Part shown: positions 16,029 through 23,644 of the stretch, one piece after another
Numbering within the stretch: the first letter of the stretch is position 1
Layout: the number at the start of each line of letters is the position of its first letter
Assembly (NCBI GenBank): GCA_021603905.1
Contig: BQIU01000013.1
Coordinates: 1-64,000 of the forward strand
Direction: 5' to 3'
DNA: 64,000 nucleotides
Source: Nitrospirales bacterium
Lineage (GTDB): Bacteria > Nitrospirota > Nitrospiria > Nitrospirales > UBA8639
The notes under the pieces: generated by a model
Databases searched by the model: none
The model's input: only the letters and a program-made list of their open reading frames with translations
What the model was told of the DNA's origin: nothing
Position numbers and translations under genes: made by a program

Positions 16029-16742
16029 TCACAATGATGAGTTAAGCCAATCGGTAAATTTTGATCGAGGCCATGGCTTTTCCATCCAGGATGTATCGGG
16101 TAGAGGCCGCGTCATGGCTTCATTTACCGATTGCCAGCCAGAGGGAAGCGGGACCGAAGCCATGCTGCCTTTACGCGTGATCCATTGGAAGGCTTTGTTC
16201 ATTTCACTACGTTCAGCAATGTTCAATGTCAGATTACAATCTTGGGCCACGTAATCAAGAACCTGTTGGAAATTGCCATCCTTCCACAATTGGGGAGCCA
16301 CTGATCCATCAATGTCCTCTGGTTTACTGAGACCAAGGGCCTTGCCGGCAGCATTGAGTCCGACAGCAAACCCTTTTTCGCAGAAGATGTGAAACAAAAT
16401 GTCAATATGGGTCCGTGCCAAATATCGACATTCATCCCAACGATTGGACTCTTCAGCCAAGATGTCAAAGTCAAACCCGAGTCCGTTGAGCGTGACGATA
16501 CTGTATCCGTTTTCTGTTTGAGTCTGGAGGTAATCGACGAATGCGGAGAGGTCGTGTTGAGTCATCTGGGAGGATGGAGTGCCATCTGGTTCATGAGAAT
16601 AGAACAGTTTGGCAGATTCTTCCTGACTGGCCCATGTTGCCGCACAGCAGATTCCGAGTGGACGATGCGCAAGCAACTCGCCAAAGTCTTCTGGAAGAAT
16701 TTTGGCAGTCTCAATATCAAAAGCCAGGTATTTACGATTCAT
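16029..16742 (-). CDS. predicted 3'-5' exonuclease (RNase H-like, DnaQ/PolB-type)
   Basis: 237 residues. The start KYLAFDIETAK supplies the first two acidic ligands of the DEDD exonuclease fold, TLNGLGFDFDIL the middle one, and DYVAQDCNLTLNIAE the last. This resembles the stand-alone PolB-like exonuclease family rather than a proofreading subunit. It should trim single-stranded or 3' DNA/RNA ends, role unknown. It is transcribed against the cobalamin genes and separates bluB from pduO, so it is not part of that pathway. Its 3' end lies 214 bp from the end of bluB. Confidence 0.75.
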   Translation of the reverse strand: MNRKYLAFDIETAKILPEDFGELLAHRPLGICCAATWASQEESAKLFYSHEPDGTPSSQMTQHDLSAFVDYLQTQTENGYSIVTLNGLGFDFDILAEESNRWDECRYLARTHIDILFHIFCEKGFAVGLNAAGKALGLSKPEDIDGSVAPQLWKDGNFQQVLDYVAQDCNLTLNIAERSEMNKAFQWITRKGSMASVPLPSGWQSVNEAMTRPLPDTSWMEKPWPRSKFTDWLNSSL

Positions 16743-16842
16743 GAAGGGCTCCTGTCAGATAAAAAAACGAATGGTTAAATCTCCTATTCTTTATAGGGGA
16801 TTTGTTCAATAAACAAATTTGCCATATTTAGTCAAATAATAG

Positions 16843-16871
16843 TTGTCTAGACAGAATTGCACGACTATAGT
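16843..16871 (+). promoter_or_regulatory. sigma-70-type promoter of pduO
   Basis: TTGTCT (16843-16848) and TATAGT (16866-16871) are 17 bp apart, 35 bp before the pduO start. A small inverted repeat TTTGTT/AACAAA lies just upstream at 16801-16817. Confidence 0.55.
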
Positions 16872-16905
16872 TTCATCTTTTTGTGAATAGTTTGAGGAGC
16901 CATCC

Positions 16906-17484
16906 ATGCGAATTTCTAAAGTCTATACACGAACTGGAGATTCTGGAAAAACTCGGTTAGCCGGAGGCCAGGAAGTTTGGAAAGACTCCTTGCGGGTTGA
17001 AGCCTATGGAACGGTTGATGAATTGAACTCCGTGATCGGGTTAGCGCGTGTCTTTAATGGTCATGAAAAACAGACTGGAAACGCGGTGACTCGATTAGAG
17101 CGATCGCTTTGCTGGATTCAAAATAAACTGTTTGATTTGGGAGGGATCTTAGCGACCGCTCCGGGAGAAGCGTTTGAGAATATGCCGACTGTGACTGCAG
17201 AGCATGTCCAACATTTAGAAAATCTGATCGATGAATGGCAAAAAGATCTCGAACCGTTGAAGGAATTTATTTTGCCGGGTGGGGGAAAAGTCTCGGGTTT
17301 TCTTCATCAAGCCAGGACGACATGCCGACGTGCGGAGCGCCTGTGTGTCACCTTGGCTCGAGAAGAACAGGTTGACGAACAATTAGTGAAATTCCTCAAT
17401 CGATTGAGCGATGCACTGTTTGTGCTGGCTCGGTGGGTTGCGAAAACTCAAGATGAGCCGGAGTATATGTGGGAACGAGAATGA
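16906..17484 (+). CDS. pduO: ATP:cob(I)alamin adenosyltransferase, PduO type
   Basis: 192 residues, the normal size of the trimeric PduO/MMAB family. The N-terminal KVYTRTGDSGKTRLAGG binds the ATP phosphates, followed by VEAYGTVDELNSVIGLAR; near the end FILPGGGKVSGFLHQARTTCRRAER and FLNRLSDALFVLARW are the conserved active-site helices. It adenosylates corrinoids like CobO but by a different fold. The presence of both in one locus suggests separate substrates or conditions, for example de novo intermediates against salvaged cobalamin or cobinamide (inference). It has its own promoter at 16843-16871. Confidence 0.95.
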   Translation: MRISKVYTRTGDSGKTRLAGGQEVWKDSLRVEAYGTVDELNSVIGLARVFNGHEKQTGNAVTRLERSLCWIQNKLFDLGGILATAPGEAFENMPTVTAEHVQHLENLIDEWQKDLEPLKEFILPGGGKVSGFLHQARTTCRRAERLCVTLAREEQVDEQLVKFLNRLSDALFVLARWVAKTQDEPEYMWERE

Positions 17485-17577
17485 GCAGACGAGAAAAAGA
17501 GGAAAGGTGAAAGTAGAAATTGATGGAGTTCTTGTTTTTGGATATCCGAAAGTTTTTTCTGCTTTACTATACTGACA

Positions 17578-18165
17578 ATGGCACGTGTATCGACAACTAG
17601 AACAAAAACATCTTCTCTCATAAAGAAGCGGTCTGCGCCATCAAAACACAAGAGCGAGTTGATTTTAATTCTCGGTGGAGCGCGGTCAGGGAAAAGCGAT
17701 TTTGCGCTAAAGCTTAGTCGAACGATGAAGCCACGGGCGTTTCTTGCAACGGCAGAACCCTTAGACCAAGAAATGGCTCTGCGGATTCGGAAGCATCAAC
17801 GAAGCCGTCGAGGAGCCTGGGATACGGTAGAAATCCCCGTGAAACTCAGCCAGTGGTTTAACACGAAGGGGAAACCCTATCAGAGCGTGGTGGTTGATTG
17901 TCTCACTCTGTGGCTTAGCAATATTCTCGGTGATAAGACCATTCGCAAGAAATTTCCTTCTTTACTGAAGGATTTACTCAAGTCTGTTCGTCATGTCCCT
18001 GGCCGAGTCATTGTGATTAGTAATGAAATTGGATTCGGCATTGTTCCGAGTGATCCTGTGACCCGACAATTTCGAGATCTTGCTGGCCGAATGAATCAAC
18101 AGGTTGCTGCTGCCGCTGATGAAGTCTATTTGGTGGTGAGCGGGCTTCCACTTCGGCTGAAATGA
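17578..18165 (+). CDS. cobU: adenosylcobinamide kinase / guanylyltransferase
   Basis: 195 residues. The P-loop GGARSGKS is at about 33-40 because a basic ~26-residue extension precedes the usual start; the only ATG is at its head, and a TTG at 17659 could give a normal-length protein. Further hallmarks are FLATAEPLDQEMALRI, HQRSRRGAWDTVEIP with the guanylylated His, VVVDCLTLWLSNIL, VISNEIGFGIVP and FRDLAGRMNQQVAAAADEV. CobU phosphorylates adenosylcobinamide and transfers GMP to it. The cobT start overlaps its stop (ATGATG), beginning a tightly coupled run of genes. Confidence 0.93.
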   Translation: MARVSTTRTKTSSLIKKRSAPSKHKSELILILGGARSGKSDFALKLSRTMKPRAFLATAEPLDQEMALRIRKHQRSRRGAWDTVEIPVKLSQWFNTKGKPYQSVVVDCLTLWLSNILGDKTIRKKFPSLLKDLLKSVRHVPGRVIVISNEIGFGIVPSDPVTRQFRDLAGRMNQQVAAAADEVYLVVSGLPLRLK

Positions 18166-19244
18166 TGGTTGAGAAAACAATGAAGACGATTCTTCCTTTA
18201 GATCCAAGACTCATCGTTCAAGCGCAAGCCAAGCTCGATCGACTGACGAAACCGCGCGGAAGTCTTGGGCGTCTTGAAGAACTCGCCGCACAGTATGTCG
18301 CGATTTCGGGAGAAGAGAGTCCGTTGTGCCCCAAGGCGAGAGTGCTCACTCTTGCAGCAGATCATGGCGTCGTGGTCGAAGGCGTCAGCGCGTACCCGAG
18401 TTCTGTTACGGCGCAGATGGTGACCAATTTCCTTAATGGTGGTGCAGCGATTAATGTGTTGGCGCGTCAAGTTGGAGCGGAGGTGCAGGTTGTGGATATG
18501 GGCGTGGCCAGTCATCTCAATCATCTTGTTGGGCTGATCGACAGAAAAATTGGACATGGCACCAAAAATATGGTCTTGGGGCCGGCCATGTCTCGTGACG
18601 AGGCGATCCGGTCAGTCGAAATAGGCATTGAATTAGTTGAGCGAGCCTTCGATGACGGCGTGCGGGTGGTGGCTACCGGGGAAATGGGTATTGGCAATAC
18701 AACGGCAAGCGCGGCGATTACCGCCGTCATGACGGGTCAGCCAATTTTTCGCATCACGGGTAGAGGAACTGGAGTGGACGATGAAGGATTGAGTCGAAAG
18801 AGACGAGTCATCGAACAGGCTCTTCGGGTCAATGATCCTCAAGCCGGTGATGCGTTTGACGTGCTCTGCAAAGTCGGTGGATTTGAAATCGGCGGGTTAG
18901 TGGGCGTCATTCTTGGGGGAGCAGCGTGTCGAATCCCTGTCGTTTTGGATGGGTTTATCGCGGGAGCGGCCGCTCTGCTCGCTGTGACGCTTGCCCCCAC
19001 ATGCCGAGAGTATCTTATCGCATCGCATCAATCAGCAGAGGACGGTCACCAAGTCGTATTAGAACACTTAGGATTGCATCCGTTACTTGATCTGCAACTT
19101 CGTCTTGGCGAAGGCACTGGTGCCTGTTTAGCGATTGGATTGTTGCAGTCCAGCCTTCTGCTTATGACGCAAATGGCGACGTTTGATGGTGCTGGCGTCG
19201 ATCAATCAGTGACATCCGACCCTGACGACCCTGAAGCGACATGA
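18162..19244 (+). CDS. cobT: nicotinate-nucleotide:dimethylbenzimidazole phosphoribosyltransferase
   Basis: 360 residues, the normal length. The N-terminal LDRLTKPRGSLGRLEELA and ADHGVVVEGVSAYPSSVT, the FLNGGAAINVLA loop, GEMGIGNTTASAAI and the C-terminal LRLGEGTGACLAIGLL with the catalytic Glu are all present. CobT activates the lower ligand base to alpha-ribazole phosphate, using the base made by BluB. ATG codons at 18162 and 18165 and a Met at residue 7 are alternative starts; overlap with cobU favours the first. Its stop overlaps the start of cobS. Confidence 0.96.
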   Translation: MMVEKTMKTILPLDPRLIVQAQAKLDRLTKPRGSLGRLEELAAQYVAISGEESPLCPKARVLTLAADHGVVVEGVSAYPSSVTAQMVTNFLNGGAAINVLARQVGAEVQVVDMGVASHLNHLVGLIDRKIGHGTKNMVLGPAMSRDEAIRSVEIGIELVERAFDDGVRVVATGEMGIGNTTASAAITAVMTGQPIFRITGRGTGVDDEGLSRKRRVIEQALRVNDPQAGDAFDVLCKVGGFEIGGLVGVILGGAACRIPVVLDGFIAGAAALLAVTLAPTCREYLIASHQSAEDGHQVVLEHLGLHPLLDLQLRLGEGTGACLAIGLLQSSLLLMTQMATFDGAGVDQSVTSDPDDPEAT

Positions 19245-20008
19245 AGACGATGTGGTCGTCGTTTTCATTGGCCTGGAATTTTTTAACCATCATTCCCTTA
19301 CCCTTCAGTACTCAATCGAATGTTCCATCACAGACGTTAGCAGCTTCCTTTGGATGGTATCCGTTTGTTGGGTTTTTGCTCGGGACGATTTTGGTGCTCT
19401 GCGATCGATTGTTTATGATGGTCTTGGCCGAACCGGTCGTTAATATGCTGTTAGTGACGATTGTGGTGATGATGACCGGGGCGTTGCATCAGGACGGACT
19501 AGCCGATACGATTGATGGCGTCGCGGGAGGGAAAGATCCTTCTCATCGATTGTCGATCATGCGAGATAGCCAAATTGGAGCCATTGGAGCCACAGGTCTT
19601 ATCCTTGCGATAGGACTGAGGTATACCGGTCTTATGAGTCTTCCTCCTGGAGGCCGTGAATCGCTATTGCTCTGCATGCCGGCGTTTGGCCGTTGGTCAA
19701 TGGTGATTGGATCATATAAGGTTTCCTATCCTCGTCCGGAGGGTGGTGTGGCCGCAGCATTCATCCAGCATCTTTCATTTCGGGATGTCTTGATGGCTAC
19801 AGCTATATTGGGGATTGGACTGGTCTGGGCCATTCATCCTTTGCAAGCGATCCTTTTGTTGCTTGGCATTGTGATCGTGACTCGATTAATGGTTTGGGGC
19901 GCCTCTCGTGTATTTGGCGGCGTGACGGGTGATATTCTCGGAACGATTAATGAAGTCACTGAAATTGTATTCCTTCTTTCAGCTCCATTGTTGATGGGGC
20001 TTGTCTAA
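19241..20008 (+). CDS. cobS: adenosylcobinamide-GDP ribazoletransferase (cobalamin synthase)
   Basis: 255 residues, an integral inner-membrane enzyme that joins adenosylcobinamide-GDP to alpha-ribazole (phosphate). About six or seven hydrophobic segments are visible. Hallmarks are LTIIPLPF near the N-terminus, GALHQDGLADTIDGVAGG with the metal-binding acidic residues, RLSIMRDSQIGAIGA, and FGGVTGDILGTINEVTEIV near the C-terminus. It starts inside the cobT stop (ATGA) and is followed by the second CWC mini-protein gene. Confidence 0.95.
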   Translation: MKTMWSSFSLAWNFLTIIPLPFSTQSNVPSQTLAASFGWYPFVGFLLGTILVLCDRLFMMVLAEPVVNMLLVTIVVMMTGALHQDGLADTIDGVAGGKDPSHRLSIMRDSQIGAIGATGLILAIGLRYTGLMSLPPGGRESLLLCMPAFGRWSMVIGSYKVSYPRPEGGVAAAFIQHLSFRDVLMATAILGIGLVWAIHPLQAILLLLGIVIVTRLMVWGASRVFGGVTGDILGTINEVTEIVFLLSAPLLMGLV

Positions 20009-20024
20009 GCAGAGTCAAGCGAAT

Positions 20025-20246
20025 ATGAAACGCCGGATACCCAAGACGTGTGAACGATGTCAGCAAACATTTATCTGTGGTCTCTTTGGTTGTTGGTGCG
20101 GTGATATGCCGGTCACGGATCAACAATATGGGGAGATCGTTGAACGGTATCATGAATGTCTTTGCCCGGCCTGCCTTTCCGACCTTTCTGGTCATCCTAT
20201 TCCGGCGAATGTGTTAAAGCTGAGTTCTCCTCTCATTGACCAATGA
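20025..20246 (+). CDS. cysteine-rich CWC-family mini-protein, second copy
   Basis: 73 residues from ATG 20025 (a TTG at 20001, inside the end of cobS, is an alternative). Cysteine pattern CERCQQTFICGLFGCWC ... CLCPACL closely follows the copy at 14869-15063, so the two are paralogues. Probable metal-binding protein of unknown role. Its stop overlaps the cbiB start (ATGA), so it is translated with the enzymes that attach the aminopropanol arm and nucleotide loop. Confidence 0.8.
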   Translation: MKRRIPKTCERCQQTFICGLFGCWCGDMPVTDQQYGEIVERYHECLCPACLSDLSGHPIPANVLKLSSPLIDQ

Positions 20247-21190
20247 TTGTTGCATTGAAAGTGATGGCAGCCTGTGGGCTTGATGCGGCGATTGGAGACC
20301 CACGTTGGTTTCTTCACCCTGTGCGACTCATGGGGATGCTTGCGCATTGGTACGAGAAGGGTCTGCTGCGATGGATCCACGGAAAAGGGAGTCTCTACGT
20401 TGCAGGAGGATTCTTGGCGCTGGGTCTTCCCTTGTTATGCTATGTCAGCGCCGAATGGATTCTGCACGTCAGCTTACAATTCAATGAATGGGTTGGGCAG
20501 GTGGTGTGGATTTTGTTGGGCTATACCACGATAGCTGCAAGGGATTTGGCCGACCATGCCAATCGAGTCTACCGTGCGTTACAAGAAGGGTCGTTTGATA
20601 TGGCACGTGTTGCCGTCTCGTCTATCGTCGGACGCGATACAGCGAATCTTTCCGAGCCCGAAGTGATTCGAGCCACGGTTGAAACTGTTGCGGAGAGTAC
20701 CTCTGATGGCGTGATCGCTCCATTATGTTATCTGGCAATCGGCGGCCCATCATTGGCGCTCGCGTACAAAGCCGTCAATACCTTGGATTCAATGATTGGT
20801 CATCGAACAGAGAGATACCAATATTTTGGATGGGCTGCAGCAAAATGTGATGATGTGCTGAACTGGGTTCCAGCTCGTTTGAGTGGTGTCTGTCTTGTCG
20901 TGGCGGCAGGGTTATTACACGGTACCGGCATGCACGCCTGGAAAATCTTGCTTCGAGATGGCGGAAAGCATGCGAGTCCAAACAGTGGACGTCCGGAGGC
21001 AGCCATGGCCGGTGCTTTAGAGATCCAACTTGGAGGCAGCAGCACGTACAACGGCATTCAGGTGACACGTCAATTAATTGGCGACCCTATGCAATCGTTC
21101 ACGCTTGTTCATATTTCACGTGCCATTCAACTGATGACTGTCGCGTATTTGCTTGCGATCATCGTCATCATTGGGATTTTGTGGTTCTGA
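20243..21190 (+). CDS. cbiB: adenosylcobinamide-phosphate synthase
   Basis: 315 residues, a membrane protein of the CbiB/CobD(aerobic) family that attaches aminopropanol (phosphate) to cobyric acid. It shows the signature GDPRWFLHPVRLMGMLAHWYE at the N-terminus, RAVS-type helix ARVAVSSIVGRDTANLSEPEVIRATVE, ESTSDGVIAPLCYLAIGG, AYKAVNTLDSMIGHRTERY and ASPNSGRPEAAMAGALEIQLGG. Several hydrophobic helices are present. It overlaps the CWC gene (ATGA) and cobD (TGATG). Confidence 0.95.
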   Translation: MIVALKVMAACGLDAAIGDPRWFLHPVRLMGMLAHWYEKGLLRWIHGKGSLYVAGGFLALGLPLLCYVSAEWILHVSLQFNEWVGQVVWILLGYTTIAARDLADHANRVYRALQEGSFDMARVAVSSIVGRDTANLSEPEVIRATVETVAESTSDGVIAPLCYLAIGGPSLALAYKAVNTLDSMIGHRTERYQYFGWAAAKCDDVLNWVPARLSGVCLVVAAGLLHGTGMHAWKILLRDGGKHASPNSGRPEAAMAGALEIQLGGSSTYNGIQVTRQLIGDPMQSFTLVHISRAIQLMTVAYLLAIIVIIGILWF

Positions 21191-22317
21191 TGTCCTTGCC
21201 CAGCCATGGAGGCAATGTCCATAAGATTGCTCGGTCTCAAGGCCGATCGGTCAAGAGAGTGCTTGATTTTAGTGCCAGTATTAACCCTCTGGGATTGTCG
21301 CCTGCCGTTCGCCGCGCCATTCAGCAGTCTATTCCTCTTGCCATTCATTATCCTGAGATTGATGCACAGCCTTTGCAACAACAGCTCGCGGAAATCCATA
21401 AGATTCCTGAAGCGTGTCTCGTGATTGGCAATGGGTCAGCTGAACTGATCTCCGTCATCCCTCGTGCGCTTGGGACCCGTCATGGTCTGGTTATCGGCCC
21501 GACGTTTATGGAATTCGAGCGAGCATTAACTCTGGCTGAAGCGCATTGCACCTATGTGCATGCGACTCCTGATGCTGGCTATGCGCCACCCATCGAAGCC
21601 GTGTGTACGACGCTTGATCGACAGGCAGGAACAAAAAGAAACAAGAACAGTGACAATACTGTGCCAGTCGATACGGTCTTTCTCTGTCATCCAAACAGTC
21701 CGACGGGGCAAGTCATTTCTCGGAAACAATTTGATCGGTTAATGACGTCGGTTCAAAAGGCAGGTGCGCGGATCATTGTGGATGAGGCATTTATTGATTA
21801 TTGCGCATCACGTTCCGTTCTGAAGAACGTGGGTAAGATTGAAGGACTCTTCGTGCTTCGAAGTTTTACGAAATTCTTTGCAATCCCTGGACTTCGTATT
21901 GGGTATCTGGGAGGACCGGCAAGTGAAATCAGTGCGATTCGATCGCTGCTCCCTCCATGGTCGGTGAATATTCTAGCGTCTGCTGCAGCTGAGACGGCGT
22001 TTCAAGACAAAGAGTATCAGCGTCAATCCGTCATGTTTATGAATCTGGAACGGAAGCGATTCCGTGCTTGTTTACAACACATTCCACATGTCCAACGGGT
22101 CTACCCCTCTTCGGCCAATTTTCTCTTGGTGCAATTGCCAGTACATTGTCCGGTTTCATTATTGGTCCACGAACTTTGCGAGCAAGGTCTTCTCATTCGT
22201 GACTGTGAGAACTTTGCAGGAATCAATGTGCCAACCATACGACTGGCCGTTCGCCGTCCTAAAGAGAATGACCGATTGCTGAAGGCCTTAACACGTGGGT
22301 TGCTCAAATGGAGTTGA
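21190..22317 (+). CDS. cobD: L-threonine-O-3-phosphate decarboxylase
   Basis: 375 residues, a fold-type I PLP enzyme related to histidinol-phosphate aminotransferase. It makes aminopropanol phosphate for CbiB. The start SLPSHGGNVHKIARSQG is typical of CobD, then LDFSASINPLGLSP, IGNGSAELISVIPRAL, CHPNSPTGQVISR, IIVDEAFIDY, and the PLP lysine in LRSFTKFFAIPGLRIGY. Gene order next to cbiB, and the HGG N-terminus, favour CobD over a HisC. The ATG overlaps the cbiB stop (TGATG); a GTG at 21181 is an alternative. An insertion rich in Lys/Asn (TKRNKNSDN) lies near residue 145. Confidence 0.88.
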   Translation: MSLPSHGGNVHKIARSQGRSVKRVLDFSASINPLGLSPAVRRAIQQSIPLAIHYPEIDAQPLQQQLAEIHKIPEACLVIGNGSAELISVIPRALGTRHGLVIGPTFMEFERALTLAEAHCTYVHATPDAGYAPPIEAVCTTLDRQAGTKRNKNSDNTVPVDTVFLCHPNSPTGQVISRKQFDRLMTSVQKAGARIIVDEAFIDYCASRSVLKNVGKIEGLFVLRSFTKFFAIPGLRIGYLGGPASEISAIRSLLPPWSVNILASAAAETAFQDKEYQRQSVMFMNLERKRFRACLQHIPHVQRVYPSSANFLLVQLPVHCPVSLLVHELCEQGLLIRDCENFAGINVPTIRLAVRRPKENDRLLKALTRGLLKWS

Positions 22318-23030
22318 CCATGCCAACGTCATGGAACACCTCATACCGGGTTGTCGACCGTACACTCGTCGTACCGTTCACGTCCGTTCGTCGGGTTATA
22401 TCATCTGCGGTTCATGGTGGGGGAATTGTTCACGCGAATGGAATCCTCAATCATCAAGTTATCAACGAAAAGTCTCCGGCGAATGATTTTTCCCATGAGA
22501 AGGATCCCAGTCGGTATTTAGGAGAGTTGGCGAAACGCCTAAAGGTACATGGTCGATGTGTTGGGTTGATGACGGCGGTCGATATGCGATGCCTTGTTCT
22601 TCAGCGTGTTGAAGCAGAGGGACTATGGATAGAAGGATTTTTTACCGTCGGGGTGTCGAATGCGGTTCGTGCCGGAGATGCCATTGTGACTCAACTCCCT
22701 ACAAAGACAGAAATCAAAATTGGAACGATCAATATCATCCTGATTACGAATGCACGACTCAGCTCAGCAGCAATGGTCTGTGCTGTTGGCGTAGCGACTG
22801 AAAGTAAAACCGCAATGCTCTTCAGTGAAGACATCAAAAATATGTCAGGAACACATGTGGCCACTGGAACCGGGACGGATGTTGTGGCCGTCGCCTCAGG
22901 CCAAGGCCCGTTTTGTCGGTTTAGCGGCACGCACACTAAAATGGGAGAACTGATCGGCCGAGTTGTGAGTCAAGGCATCAAAAAAGGACTGCAAAAGTAT
23001 AGAGCTTGGAGAAATTCCTCCATGAAATAA
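22308..23030 (+). CDS. cbiZ: adenosylcobinamide amidohydrolase
   Basis: 240 residues of the CbiZ family, which removes the aminopropanol-nucleotide arm from adenosyl-pseudocobalamin or cobinamide to return adenosylcobyric acid, allowing salvaged corrinoids to be rebuilt. Visible features: SAVHGGGIVHANGILNHQV, CVGLMTAVDMRC, FFTVGVSNAVRAGD, GTINIILITNARLSSAAMV, SGTHVATGTGTDVVAVASG and FSGTHTKMGELIGRVV. It overlaps cobD by 10 bases; an ATG at 22320 is an alternative. Coupling to CobD and CbiB, which act directly on its product, fits remodelling to a DMB-type cobalamin. Confidence 0.93.
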   Translation: MELTMPTSWNTSYRVVDRTLVVPFTSVRRVISSAVHGGGIVHANGILNHQVINEKSPANDFSHEKDPSRYLGELAKRLKVHGRCVGLMTAVDMRCLVLQRVEAEGLWIEGFFTVGVSNAVRAGDAIVTQLPTKTEIKIGTINIILITNARLSSAAMVCAVGVATESKTAMLFSEDIKNMSGTHVATGTGTDVVAVASGQGPFCRFSGTHTKMGELIGRVVSQGIKKGLQKYRAWRNSSMK

Positions 23031-23222
23031 TACGCTGTTCAGGGAAAACAAATTGAGTTCTCTATCCTTGTACAGTACCTTTGTTTGACGCTGTTTAGCC
23101 TATGAATTGATTGATTGAGTGACAGTGAAAGATTGCACCTTCTTTCAAGACTTCTTCGCAATGCCTCGACGGTTTGAAAACCTTATTGATGCTCGTTAGT
23201 ATTCGTATTCAGTATTGTGGTT

Positions 23223-23384
23223 ATGCTGAACGTTTCTGCTAATGTTGATGATGTGTATTTACGGGCTCTAGCGCTTGGGGCCAGGTCGTTGTCTGAGCCG
23301 ACAGAAAAGCCATATCAAGAGCGCCAGGCTGGATTTCATGATGTTGCCGGGAATATCTGGTGGATCAGCACATATAAAATATAA
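23223..23384 (+). pseudogene. C-terminal fragment of a VOC (glyoxalase/PhnB-like) protein
   Basis: A 53-codon frame reads ANVDDVYLRALALGARSL ... PYQERQAGFHDVAGNIWWIST, which is the C-terminal half-domain pattern of PhnB-like VOC proteins (DVDAVFARALAAGA ... PYGDRQAGVRDPFGNTWWIAT). The upstream half is missing, so it looks like a remnant. It lies in the otherwise empty stretch 23031-23644 between cbiZ and the GAF gene; I see no other feature there. Confidence 0.6.
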
Positions 23385-23644
23385 CCCAACTGATGATGGA
23401 GGATTAGGTGAAGTCAAGCAGCGGCTCTCAATTCATATGCCCAACAACATGAGAAGAACGCCTAGCTTCATGACTCCCGTAGCGTCTTTAGGGTTAGTCG
23501 AATTAGCTATCCAGCTGTTGATGGTTTTTTGGGTGACCGTACGTTTGAAGCGAGATACGGCATAACGCATGGCAGGTTCTCTTGGCAGGATAACTGGAGT
23601 TCGAATGGAGAGTCTACAAATGTGTTTTCCCTATGTATGCTTTT

